A DNA stretch of 64,000 nt from an uncultured Bacteroidota bacterium. Lineage in GTDB: Bacteria; Bacteroidota; Bacteroidia; JABEUT01. Of this stretch, positions 1 through 7,541 are shown piece by piece. The DNA is taken from assembly GCA_903901055.1 (NCBI GenBank), contig CAIUPO010000016.1, positions 1 to 64,000 of the forward strand, in the 5' to 3' direction. Each line of letters begins with the position of its first letter. Within the stretch, counting starts at the first letter, position 1. The notes beneath the pieces are model-generated. The model was not told the DNA's origin and searched no databases. It saw only the letters and a program-made list of their open reading frames with translations. A program made the position numbers and the translations under genes.

Positions 1-37
1 CCTTGATTCCATTAGCCTTTAAGCTATTCTATCCCTG

Positions 38-70
38 AAAACACTGATCTGTATCAGGTTTTTATTTTTA
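38..70 (+). terminator. Probable intrinsic terminator of an upstream gene
   Basis: Arms AAAAC-a-CTGAT and ATCAGGTTTT pair with one bulged A around a CTGT loop, followed by TTTATTTTT. It probably ends a gene lying left of the window. The stem is AT-rich, so the call is moderate. Confidence 0.45.
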
Positions 71-430
71 CAAAATTTATATTCTTTAAATCAGCAAGTT
101 ACGTACGATTATTGAATTCTTTTTATTTTTTCTATTGATTTGGCTCAATTGACGGGCATTTCCAAGGGGTAGCTACCAGGTATAGCGAACTAAAAATTGA
201 AATATGAATAAAAATAATCCTTATAAAATAGCATATTTTGCCCCTTTAGGTGTTTGGGGTTAAGAAAACAACCTGGGCAATTAAATAAACAGTCTATTTT
301 TAACATTTATTTACCTGATAATCATAACAAAATAGGATATTATGGGAAGAATTACTATCTTAGTACCCAACATTCGCCTTGTGGGGCTCGTTATTAATAG
401 AAAGAGCACATTTATAGGGCATATAACTAC
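71..430. other. Intergenic region before the sigma factor; no gene seen
   Basis: No credible coding frame covers this stretch; the 66-residue minus-strand ORF at its end overlaps the sigma factor start and has no recognisable features. It contains a 10-base palindrome GGTAGCTACC (168-177) and AT-rich sequence. I found no clean TAnnTTTG element close to the sigma factor start, so its promoter may be of another class, possibly self-recognised. Confidence 0.5.
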
Positions 431-997
431 ATGAAGGTTGAGACTGAGATAATAACTGCCTGCCTGCAGAGGGACGAGAGGGCCGAATACGAGCTTTACC
501 GCCTCACGCACAGTTACCTCATGTCAATATGCCTGCGGTATGCAAAGGACCGGGAAGAAGCAAGAGAGATGCTGAACCTTGGCTTTTTCAAAATATTAAC
601 GAACCTTAAAAAGTACCAATTGGAAACATCGTTCAAGTCATGGGTACACAAGGTTATGGTGAATACGTTGATTGATGAATACCGCAAGAAAAAAGCACAT
701 AACGAGCATGTGCAATATGTGGAAGACTATGAAATGATAGAAGAGGACACCGAAGTGAATAGTGCCCTGGTGAAAATGGATGTGGAGCAGATTCACGCAT
801 TGATTGTAAAACTGCCGCCGGTGAGCCAGAGGGTTTTCAACCTGTATGCCATTGACGGATTTTCGCACAAAGAAATTGCAGGATTGCTTGGAATAACAGA
901 AGGTACATCGCGGTGGCACCTTAACTTTTCGAGGCAAAAATTGCAGGAAATGATTTTAAACATAAACCCGAACTTATATAAACTTGTAGCAGGATGA
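431..997 (+). CDS. ECF (sigma-70 family) RNA polymerase sigma factor
   Basis: A 188-residue ECF-type sigma factor that would direct RNA polymerase to a small regulon. The region 2 helices span about residues 15-85 (acidic N-terminus, then a segment resembling the -10-binding helix around FKSWVHKVMVNTLIDEYRKK). Region 4 spans about 120-180 with a clear helix-turn-helix, GFSHKEIAGLLGITEGTSRWHL. Length fits the family. Its stop overlaps the next start by 4 bases (ATGA), so the two are translationally coupled; the partner has a cytoplasmic N-terminus and one membrane helix, the layout expected of a regulator of this sigma factor, although it is not a classical anti-sigma domain. Confidence 0.93.
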   Translation: MKVETEIITACLQRDERAEYELYRLTHSYLMSICLRYAKDREEAREMLNLGFFKILTNLKKYQLETSFKSWVHKVMVNTLIDEYRKKKAHNEHVQYVEDYEMIEEDTEVNSALVKMDVEQIHALIVKLPPVSQRVFNLYAIDGFSHKEIAGLLGITEGTSRWHLNFSRQKLQEMILNINPNLYKLVAG

Positions 998-2397
998 ACA
1001 ACGAGAAAAACTTTTATGACATTCTCCGTTCCAAATTCAATGATAAGGAACACCCATTTGATGAGGCGAACTGGAAATCGATGAGGAAAATGATTGACGA
1101 CTCACGGGCCGACAAAAAACGCACCATGTGGATTGCGGCTTCACTCTTCTTCCTTCTTTTCGCAGTAGGAACCTTTGCAATTATTGAATGGAAAACCGGA
1201 AACGGAAAGCAAAACAGTTTGGCTAATCAGGGTGTGCCAGCTAACAATTCATCGGAATCGAATGCAGGGAATGGCAAATCTGCTGCGAATGCAAGTACAT
1301 CTGCGGAAAATTCAAATTCAAAAACTACTAACAATACTATCTCTATTAATAGTGCCACCAATAATAATAATCAAACTGCGAGCTTAAATAATTCGTCAAC
1401 CGGAACAAACCAGACTCCTTCTAATGGAAATAATACAGTAGCCTCTGTTACTCCAACTCAACATAAAAAGAGTGGTAAGGCACATAAACATATTTACCCA
1501 TCGGGCGGACAAGTAGTGGGTGGTAGTTTTGATACGCACTTGACGGCAAATCAGTTAGCTGCACTGAATGGTAATAAAGAATATAAAATTCCTCAAGGCT
1601 CAAGTAATGGTATTACAGATAACTTGTCCACTAGAAAATACGAGGATACTTTACAAGTTAAACCGAATGCTCCAACACCTATTACAAAAGCACCAACTGC
1701 TGCCGCAACCAAAGCTCATATTGCAGATAGTATAGCAAGTGAAAAACTACCACTCCGTTTTTCAGACGAGCCGCGTATTTTCAATGGGGAGAAACAAATG
1801 ATATCGATTGATGCCGGTGGATCTTATAGCGGAGGCTGGAACTATGGAGGTATTGTTCAGGGCTCAGGGTTCAATTATTTAGTTGGTGTTGGATATACCC
1901 GATATTTAAAATCAAAACTATTCCTGAAAACAGGCCTTCAGTTCAATATTTTTGGCCACATGAATACGTTCTCCTACAATTACCAAACGGCACTATCCTC
2001 TCACATAGTTAATGATTCTGTTGTAACCACGCAAAGACTTTATTACCTAACTATTCCGTTACATGTAGAATGGTTTTACCATGGAAACTGGAGTGTGAGT
2101 TTAGGAGGAACTGTTTCGTATCTATTTGGCAGCACAGGTTCGGCTATAAGCTATCAGCAAATTGACAATAACCCACCAGTTAACATTCATAACTATTCGC
2201 AAAATATTCAGTTGAATGGATATTCCAAGATAACATCCTCTGTTTATTGTATGTTCGGATATTCATTTAACAGGCACTTTTCACTACGCGGCGGAATGTA
2301 CTTTGATGTTATCCCACTTGAAAACAAATCATTCTTTGGGGAAAATGTTTCTGCGGTTGATAAAGGCTTCAAAGCAATATTTTCCTACACATTATAA
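994..2397 (+). CDS. Membrane-anchored protein with C-terminal outer-membrane beta-barrel domain (putative sigma regulator)
   Basis: 467 residues. About 44 cytoplasm-like N-terminal residues precede a single hydrophobic helix (about 45-65), then a low-complexity Asn/Ser/Thr/Ala stretch (about 70-165), a further linker, and from about residue 265 alternating aromatic beta strands resembling the outer membrane beta-barrel family (PF13568-like), ending FSYTL. The gene overlaps the ECF sigma gene by 4 bases. In Bacteroidota, sigma/anti-sigma pairs often have this arrangement, so I infer that the N-terminus binds the sigma factor while the C-terminal part senses or forms an envelope structure. An inner-membrane helix joined to a barrel-like domain by a floppy linker is unusual; whether the barrel inserts in the outer membrane is unknown. 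Confidence 0.72.
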   Translation: MNNEKNFYDILRSKFNDKEHPFDEANWKSMRKMIDDSRADKKRTMWIAASLFFLLFAVGTFAIIEWKTGNGKQNSLANQGVPANNSSESNAGNGKSAANASTSAENSNSKTTNNTISINSATNNNNQTASLNNSSTGTNQTPSNGNNTVASVTPTQHKKSGKAHKHIYPSGGQVVGGSFDTHLTANQLAALNGNKEYKIPQGSSNGITDNLSTRKYEDTLQVKPNAPTPITKAPTAAATKAHIADSIASEKLPLRFSDEPRIFNGEKQMISIDAGGSYSGGWNYGGIVQGSGFNYLVGVGYTRYLKSKLFLKTGLQFNIFGHMNTFSYNYQTALSSHIVNDSVVTTQRLYYLTIPLHVEWFYHGNWSVSLGGTVSYLFGSTGSAISYQQIDNNPPVNIHNYSQNIQLNGYSKITSSVYCMFGYSFNRHFSLRGGMYFDVIPLENKSFFGENVSAVDKGFKAIFSYTL

Positions 2398-2455
2398 TAT
2401 ACAGATTAAACCTTTTCAATTAGTACCGTCTAAAATATAATTGAATTCATATTAG

Positions 2456-2483
2456 CTACCTCAAAGGGGTTTGAGGTAGTTTT
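2456..2483 (+). terminator. Intrinsic terminator after the sigma/beta-barrel operon
   Basis: A perfect 10-bp stem CTACCTCAAA / TTTGAGGTAG closes a GGGG loop and is followed by TTTT. It lies 59 bases after the stop of the upstream gene and is the first of three hairpins in this gap. Confidence 0.75.
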
Positions 2484-2514
2484 CATAGGCAACGAAAGCT
2501 AAATGAATTCACCA

Positions 2515-2550
2515 AGTCCCGCTCCGAGAAATTTGAGCGGGACTTTTTTT
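2515..2550 (+). terminator. Strong intrinsic terminator-like hairpin
   Basis: A perfect 10-bp GC-rich stem AGTCCCGCTC / GAGCGGGACT with a 10-base loop is followed by seven T. It stands only 31 bases after the first terminator with no gene between, so it may serve as backup or end a short RNA. Confidence 0.8.
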
Positions 2551-2764
2551 ATGATATACCCAACGTTAAAGCCAAACCCTTCGTTATAGTTATTGAAAGT
2601 GGAAGGTTTATTGTTAAAGGAAGCGGCTTATACATAGTACTCCAACTGATTCAGGAGTGTTTTAGTTGGTTAAAGAGAGTCCTCCGGAGCGTGTGAAACC
2701 GGGGGACTTTTATTTATCGGAGCCCGACAGGTAATTATTCAATGCCCTTTTAGGGATTAGGGAC
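2551..2764. other. Intergenic stretch between hairpins; possible small RNA
   Basis: No coding frame is supported. Two overlapping, mutually exclusive pairings are possible: ACTCC(2639-2643)/GGAGT(2654-2658) and CCAACT(2642-2647)/AGTTGG(2664-2669). This is followed by the third terminator-like hairpin. The arrangement resembles a short untranslated transcript, but I see no clear promoter. Confidence 0.3.
2678..2715 (+). terminator. Third terminator-like hairpin in the 2.4-2.76 kb gap
   Basis: AGTCCTCCGG pairs with CCGGGGGACT (one G-U pair) around an 11-base loop, followed by TTTTATTT. The outer AGTCC/GGACT bases are the same as those of the hairpin at 2515. It lies upstream of a convergent minus-strand gene end. 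Confidence 0.6.
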
Positions 2765-4120
2765 TCAAAGTTTTCCTTTATAATATCCCGGGAAATTTTG
2801 TTTTATAAAAACAGAATCGCCGGCAATTTCATCCGGTAAGTTAATCTCAGAACCTAAATAGCGCTCCAGCATTTCATGCAGAACAATATCAGGGTGCACT
2901 TTCATTATTAAACCAATGGGTGGTTTTTTGGTAAAGGCATAAACCGTTTGCTTGAATTGGGTCGAAAGAAACCCTTGCATTGCATCCGTATAACTATCTC
3001 TCACTACAAATAACATAAGGGGGCAAGCATTTATATTGCCTGAGTCGTTTGGAATTGTTGGTGGCATATTCCTTACCTGAACAAGCATATCATTTGAAGG
3101 TTTTTCCAATTTAGCGGAATCACCGGCTTGGGGATATGCTCCATATTTATGGCCATCGGGCTTTGGCGTAAAGTTATAGAAATGCATCGTGAATACATCA
3201 TCGAAACCCAGATGGCGCTGCAAATCGCCACCAACGGCTATACCTGAATCCATCTTATAATCAGATAACTCTGCCACCCTTATTTCTTTAAAATCCTGAT
3301 GCATTCTTTCCATGATTTTACGGTATGCAAAAAATGCACCGAATTTGTTCCAGTGTCCGTCGGTCTCTTCGTAGGTGAGTCTTGTTTTTTTATTTTCAAT
3401 CAGCTCTTTGCGGTAATCAATAAAACGGATTATTGTATCGTCTTTAAGATATTCTACCAACTGGCTCAGTCGTGAGAACTTAGTCATATACTGCATTCCG
3501 GGAGACATAAACTCAGGATAGATATGTTCTTTTGTTGGCGGAGATGTAAAATAATATTTTATCCCCTTACTCTCGAACCATCTGGTCATTATGTCCAGTT
3601 TAAGGCGGATATTTTCGAGTTCTTCTGTGGTAAGAGGTTCACTTATATCATGGATATAAGTTATAGGAGTATAATAAAGGCAACTGTCTTTTCCAATTTC
3701 CACCAAATTGGGCATTGGCGATTCATGAAAGGTGTTGTATTTCAGTTTTCCGAGGAAAGCAATAGCGGCATTTCGATAAGCAAAACAGTTGTTCATATAA
3801 TCAGAAACCCCATACGTGAATCCCCATATATAATTAATGTCAAATTTGGGGAATACAGGCAGCGTGCGTGCTTCGAGGCTTGTGGTTTCCTTTTTACCAA
3901 AAAGAGGGACTAGCATAACGGTGAAGAAAACCGAAACCATAAAAATAAAACTGAAGGCATACCTCTGAATAATTTTTCTTATGATAAATAAAAATAATAT
4001 TGCTATTATTAAACTGATTGTCCAAACAAGGGTTGTATTTGAAATAAAAACGGACAGTAGAATATAACTAAGCAGTGATGCAAGTATTCCGACAATTATA
4101 TATTTTATTGTGTGCTTCAT
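2765..4120 (-). CDS. AlgJ/AlgX-like SGNH O-acetyltransferase/hydrolase, membrane-anchored
   Basis: 451 residues with two to three N-terminal membrane helices (about 5-75) and a periplasm-facing SGNH-like domain. The alginate acetylation family signature is visible: DGHWNKFG (Asp254, His256) and RDSY (Ser376), matching the Asp-x-His pair and the catalytic Ser block. The family transfers acetyl groups to exported polysaccharide, receiving them from an MBOAT partner. Its ATG overlaps the stop of the upstream MBOAT gene by one base, so the two are one operon. The actual polymer acetylated is unknown because no polysaccharide synthase lies beside them. Confidence 0.82.
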   Translation of the reverse strand: MKHTIKYIIVGILASLLSYILLSVFISNTTLVWTISLIIAILFLFIIRKIIQRYAFSFIFMVSVFFTVMLVPLFGKKETTSLEARTLPVFPKFDINYIWGFTYGVSDYMNNCFAYRNAAIAFLGKLKYNTFHESPMPNLVEIGKDSCLYYTPITYIHDISEPLTTEELENIRLKLDIMTRWFESKGIKYYFTSPPTKEHIYPEFMSPGMQYMTKFSRLSQLVEYLKDDTIIRFIDYRKELIENKKTRLTYEETDGHWNKFGAFFAYRKIMERMHQDFKEIRVAELSDYKMDSGIAVGGDLQRHLGFDDVFTMHFYNFTPKPDGHKYGAYPQAGDSAKLEKPSNDMLVQVRNMPPTIPNDSGNINACPLMLFVVRDSYTDAMQGFLSTQFKQTVYAFTKKPPIGLIMKVHPDIVLHEMLERYLGSEINLPDEIAGDSVFIKQNFPGYYKGKL

Positions 4121-5553
4121 CAGAACCGGAAATAGATAAAAGGGTTATAGGTTCCGTACACCACATTAAGCACAGCATAAACAAATATCAGCGAGAGGGC
4201 CACCGATTTAACATTCCTGAAAGAAACCTTTACAGCTTCAATAGAAGATACCGAATTGTAAAGCATTTTAATACCTCCCTTCAGCAATCGGTTGACGCCG
4301 TTTATGGCCAGAAGAATTGCAAGCACAAGTACAATTACATTTTCTTTCGTAGTGAAAAAGCTCAAGGTATATCCGGGGTTGTTGCCAATGCCGAAAAGGG
4401 TTTTCAGAAATGCCAGGGCATCATCCAATTTGTCTATCCTGAAAAAAACCCAGGCAATTACCACTGCAAATAGTGTATAAAAATGCTTTACTACCCTACC
4501 CGACCGCTCCAATATTTTATCGAAACCAAGCCGTTCAATCACCATAAAAAAGCCGTGCAGCAAACCCCATATAACAAAGTTCCAGCTTGCACCATGCCAC
4601 AATCCGGTAAGGAAAAACACGATAAACAGGTTTAAATAAACCCTTGCCTTACCCACACGATTTCCCCCAAGCGGTATATAAAGGTAATTGCGAAACCAGT
4701 TGGAAAGCGATATGTGCCAGCGCCTCCAAAACTCTCTTACAGAGCGGGAGATATAGGGGAAATTGAAATTCTCCATAAAATCAAAACCCAGCATTTTTGC
4801 CAGCCCGATTGCCATATCAGAATAACCTGAAAAATCAAAGTATAGCTGGAGCGTGTAACAGATAATTGCAAACCATGCCGAGGCAGTTGACAATTGGTTG
4901 GGGTGCAAACTGAATAACAAGTCGGTGCTAATGCCTAGCGTGTTAGCTATTATCACTTTTTTGCCGAGCCCTATAATAAACCGCTCTATACCGATTTTGA
5001 AACGGGAGCTGGTTAAAACCCTACTTGTAAACTGAGAAGCAATGTCCTTATACCTAATTATGGGCCCTGCTACCAGTTGTGGAAAAAGCGTGATGTATAA
5101 AGCCAGTTGGGTAAAGGATTTCTGTGCTTTGTTCTCTTTCCTGTAGACATCCATGAGGTAGGAAATACTATGAAACGTATAGAAGGAAATACCTACGGGA
5201 AGTTTCAAATGAGGTACATTTAATGGATGAACATGGAGTCCTTGCAAAACAAAATTGAGATTCTCCGTTAGAAATCCAAGGTATTTATTAGCCACCAGAA
5301 ATAATAAATTTACGGCCACGCCAACCGTAATTGCAGCATTATTCTTGCATTTATCAACCCATTTGCCAAGGAAATAATTTACAACCACGGAACCCATGAG
5401 CATGAGTACAAAATCGGCCTCACCAAAAATGTAAAAGAGCAGGCTAAGCACAACCAGCAGCCCATTCCGGAACCGTGATTGGCGGGTAAGATAGACCAGT
5501 AGCAGTGTTACCGGCAAAAACAAAAAAAGAAATATGGGAGCCGGAAACAACAT
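4120..5553 (-). CDS. MBOAT family O-acyltransferase (AlgI/DltB-like)
   Basis: 477 residues, about ten membrane helices. Conserved MBOAT features are present: PVGISFYTFHSISYLMDVYR, the WRRWHISLS block (His280) and the GLWHGASWNFVIWG block with the probable catalytic His320. The protein would carry an acetyl group across the membrane to the AlgJ/AlgX-like enzyme encoded just downstream (1-base overlap). Length matches AlgI-type proteins. Role inferred: O-acetylation of a surface or secreted polysaccharide. Confidence 0.92.
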   Translation of the reverse strand: MLFPAPIFLFLFLPVTLLLVYLTRQSRFRNGLLVVLSLLFYIFGEADFVLMLMGSVVVNYFLGKWVDKCKNNAAITVGVAVNLLFLVANKYLGFLTENLNFVLQGLHVHPLNVPHLKLPVGISFYTFHSISYLMDVYRKENKAQKSFTQLALYITLFPQLVAGPIIRYKDIASQFTSRVLTSSRFKIGIERFIIGLGKKVIIANTLGISTDLLFSLHPNQLSTASAWFAIICYTLQLYFDFSGYSDMAIGLAKMLGFDFMENFNFPYISRSVREFWRRWHISLSNWFRNYLYIPLGGNRVGKARVYLNLFIVFFLTGLWHGASWNFVIWGLLHGFFMVIERLGFDKILERSGRVVKHFYTLFAVVIAWVFFRIDKLDDALAFLKTLFGIGNNPGYTLSFFTTKENVIVLVLAILLAINGVNRLLKGGIKMLYNSVSSIEAVKVSFRNVKSVALSLIFVYAVLNVVYGTYNPFIYFRF

Positions 5554-5639
5554 TTGTTTAAACCTTTAAAGTTGTAATAATAAGAAAATTACCCTATTCA
5601 AAGAACATCGAAACCCGAAGGTGCTCTTTTATTATTGCC

Positions 5640-5647
5640 TATCTTTG
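5640..5647 (+). promoter_or_regulatory. -7 promoter element TATCTTTG
   Basis: Matches TAnnTTTG, 25 bases before the ATG at 5672. It lies inside the longer ORF proposed from 5621, which argues against that upstream start. Confidence 0.6.
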
Positions 5648-5671
5648 CACTTCTTTTTAGTAAGATTTGTT

Positions 5672-6154
5672 ATGACCAAAAGATATCTCTATACCCTTAT
5701 TGCCCTTTTGTTTGCATTTTCAAATATGCATGCTCAAATGGGTTCTTCCTTTGGTTCTAAAAAAAAGACAGGCGGCTTTGGCAATAAAAAAGGAAACTTC
5801 GGTAGCACTTCTGGTAAAGGCGGTAGCCATTTTGGTTCATCTTCTAATTCAAAACACGGAAAGCTGCAAAAAAATGGGAAAAAGACAAAATCCGGTAGTT
5901 CCTCCTCTTCCTTAAAAGGACAAGGCGGACCTAACACTAAACAGGGCAGCTCAGGTTCAAAAGGCACGTCCAATCAATCCCATAGTACTTCAGGTGGCGG
6001 AACAAGTGGAGGTGCAAGCGGCGGTGGTAGCGGAAAAAGCGGCCACGGCTATCCCGGAATTAAATCAACTAAAACCGGTGCTTCGGCCGGAGGCGGATCT
6101 AAATATTCCTACCCGGGAGTATCAGGCAAAAAAAAGGGTGTGAAAAAACAATAA
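5672..6154 (+). CDS. Secreted Gly/Ser/Lys-rich low-complexity protein
   Basis: The ORF track begins at 5621, but a promoter element lies within that extension and the ATG at 5672 gives an immediate signal peptide, TKRYLYTLIALLFAFSNMHAQ. The mature part is almost wholly Gly, Ser, Lys and Asn, with recurring FGS, GGS and KKxG motifs and two similar YPG-containing tails. It is strongly basic. No domain is recognisable. It could be a disordered envelope or matrix protein; function is unknown. Confidence 0.7.
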   Translation: MTKRYLYTLIALLFAFSNMHAQMGSSFGSKKKTGGFGNKKGNFGSTSGKGGSHFGSSSNSKHGKLQKNGKKTKSGSSSSSLKGQGGPNTKQGSSGSKGTSNQSHSTSGGGTSGGASGGGSGKSGHGYPGIKSTKTGASAGGGSKYSYPGVSGKKKGVKKQ

Positions 6155-6170
6155 AATTCTTTCTTGTTTA

Positions 6171-7391
6171 TTATTCTTCCGGCTCCAATTTACCAAGTAA
6201 TTTCAACAACTCTGATTTAAGTTCTAATGAACTTACAACCGGCATTACAGTATGTGAATATTGTACTTCTTTTTTACCAGAAAACTCGATTTTAAGTAAT
6301 GTGGTATTCCCGGCCATCTCGCCCATCAAGGATATTACATTCGGGTAATATTTTCTTTTTCTTTTAACTAGAAGGCCAAGTTCCAGTAAGGCTGCAAGGT
6401 CGCGCCGGGCGGTTTTGGTTCTTTTAGCATAAGCCCTTGCAATGCCCGGATTCAAAACCAATATTTGCTCAAAAGAAAGGCCATTATCAATTGTAAGCGG
6501 AATGGCTTTCATCAATCCCGCTCGCCTATCAGTTACTTTTGTTCCGGCATTTTCACCATTAGATAGTTCTGCATTTACAAAGTAGTGCCAAGTTATCAAG
6601 AATTGTTGAGCAAGACTGGCCCTTATAGTGCTTTCAAGTCCATCACTAAAACCAAGCAAAGCATATTCCAGAAAGGTTGACATATCTTCCTGCTTCGTTA
6701 CGAGTTCCATTCTGTTTACATGTTCCGTTTTTGTTTCATTATAAAAAACCGGCAAAATGTATGTTGCTGAGTAAGGTATACCCGCTTTTAACATAAAGAC
6801 TAACCCTAACAAGTGGGATGTTTTTATACTATCGGGACCAAAAGGTTGCATCCAGTCAAAATAAACCTGGACGAGAATCGCTTTTACTAAATCAGTAGTT
6901 TTGGATTCGGGTCTATTCTCACTTGTTCCCTTTTCAAGGAATTCGCAAAATTTGTTCAACCATTCATCCAGTTCCTCCGAGTTGTTTTTTACATTAGAAT
7001 TTTCTTCACCCAAGGTCGCCAAAAGGTGAAGTTTTTTTATGTATTCAGGTGTAATAAACGGAGGCTTATTTTCAATGACAATTTCCCTGAAAATCCTTTC
7101 GCGAATACTCACTATTTTTCGTACTTCCTCCTCCTGGAATTTTCTTCCCTGAGGGATTGATTTTCCATCCAGAATTTGCTCGATATTTTCAATTGAAATT
7201 ACGTTCCCCTGCAAGGCTAAAATGGCTTGTATCCCGGAAGCAATTTGTTTGCTAGACATGGCACTTCTAAAGCCTGGCAATGCCGGAATATTTGTTAAAT
7301 CACTTAAAAATGCGACTATTTTACCCAATACATATTCATTTTTCTGAATATCTATATGGACTTTTTTAAATATACTATTAGGATAATTCAT
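6171..7391 (-). CDS. Fic-fold protein with degenerate active site and C-terminal winged helix
   Basis: 406 residues laid out like class II Fic AMP-transferases: N-terminal inhibitory-helix region, Fic core, C-terminal winged helix (IARAYAKRTKTARRDLAALL, about 320-355). However, the core motif HPFxxGNGRxxR is replaced by QPFGPDSIK at 182-190: the catalytic His is Gln and the GNGR phosphate loop is absent. The inhibitory motif (usually SSxIEG) reads SSKQIASG at 46-53, lacking the Glu. The flanking helices are well kept. I infer a catalytically dead Fic-like protein, perhaps a DNA-binding regulator; an inverted repeat lies just upstream. The assignment to the Fic fold is from pattern resemblance only. 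Confidence 0.62.
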   Translation of the reverse strand: MNYPNSIFKKVHIDIQKNEYVLGKIVAFLSDLTNIPALPGFRSAMSSKQIASGIQAILALQGNVISIENIEQILDGKSIPQGRKFQEEEVRKIVSIRERIFREIVIENKPPFITPEYIKKLHLLATLGEENSNVKNNSEELDEWLNKFCEFLEKGTSENRPESKTTDLVKAILVQVYFDWMQPFGPDSIKTSHLLGLVFMLKAGIPYSATYILPVFYNETKTEHVNRMELVTKQEDMSTFLEYALLGFSDGLESTIRASLAQQFLITWHYFVNAELSNGENAGTKVTDRRAGLMKAIPLTIDNGLSFEQILVLNPGIARAYAKRTKTARRDLAALLELGLLVKRKRKYYPNVISLMGEMAGNTTLLKIEFSGKKEVQYSHTVMPVVSSLELKSELLKLLGKLEPEE

Positions 7392-7421
7392 ATCTATATA
7401 ACTGTATATTAATACTCTATA

Positions 7422-7449
7422 TCAATAATAATTGGGACATTATTATTGA
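7422..7449. promoter_or_regulatory. 11-bp inverted repeat upstream of the Fic-like gene
   Basis: TCAATAATAAT - tgggac - ATTATTATTGA is a perfect inverted repeat with a 6-base spacer, 31 bases upstream of the start codon. It is a candidate operator for the gene's own winged-helix domain. It is AT-rich, so the match carries less information than its length suggests. Confidence 0.4.
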
Positions 7450-7493
7450 CACTATAAAAGTCAAATATACAACATTTTTAGATACTAAATAAC

Positions 7494-7523
7494 CTTATTT
7501 TCCTGCTAAAAGGGGAAAATAAG
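7494..7523 (-). terminator. Hairpin after the 626-residue T9SS cargo gene
   Basis: CTTATTTTCC and GGAAAATAAG form a perfect 10-bp stem with a 10-base loop, 18 bases past the stop codon of the minus-strand gene. The following T-tract is short (GTTATTT), so termination is only probable. Confidence 0.45.
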
Positions 7524-7541
7524 CAAAAAAATGAGTCTCTT

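Noticed and set aside
311-511. 66-residue minus-strand ORF at the left end
   Set aside because: Overlaps the sigma factor start, no domain, no promoter element.
2503-2590. Short plus-strand ORF starting MNSPSPAPRNL
   Set aside because: It is read through a strong terminator hairpin and has no coding character.
5734-5973. Minus-strand ORF rich in Pro, Phe and Glu
   Set aside because: It is the reverse of the Gly/Ser/Lys-rich low-complexity gene, which has a promoter and signal peptide; the shadow has neither.
6171-7449. Fic/antitoxin toxin-antitoxin system
   Set aside because: No small partner gene is adjacent and the active-site motif is lost, so toxin activity is unlikely.
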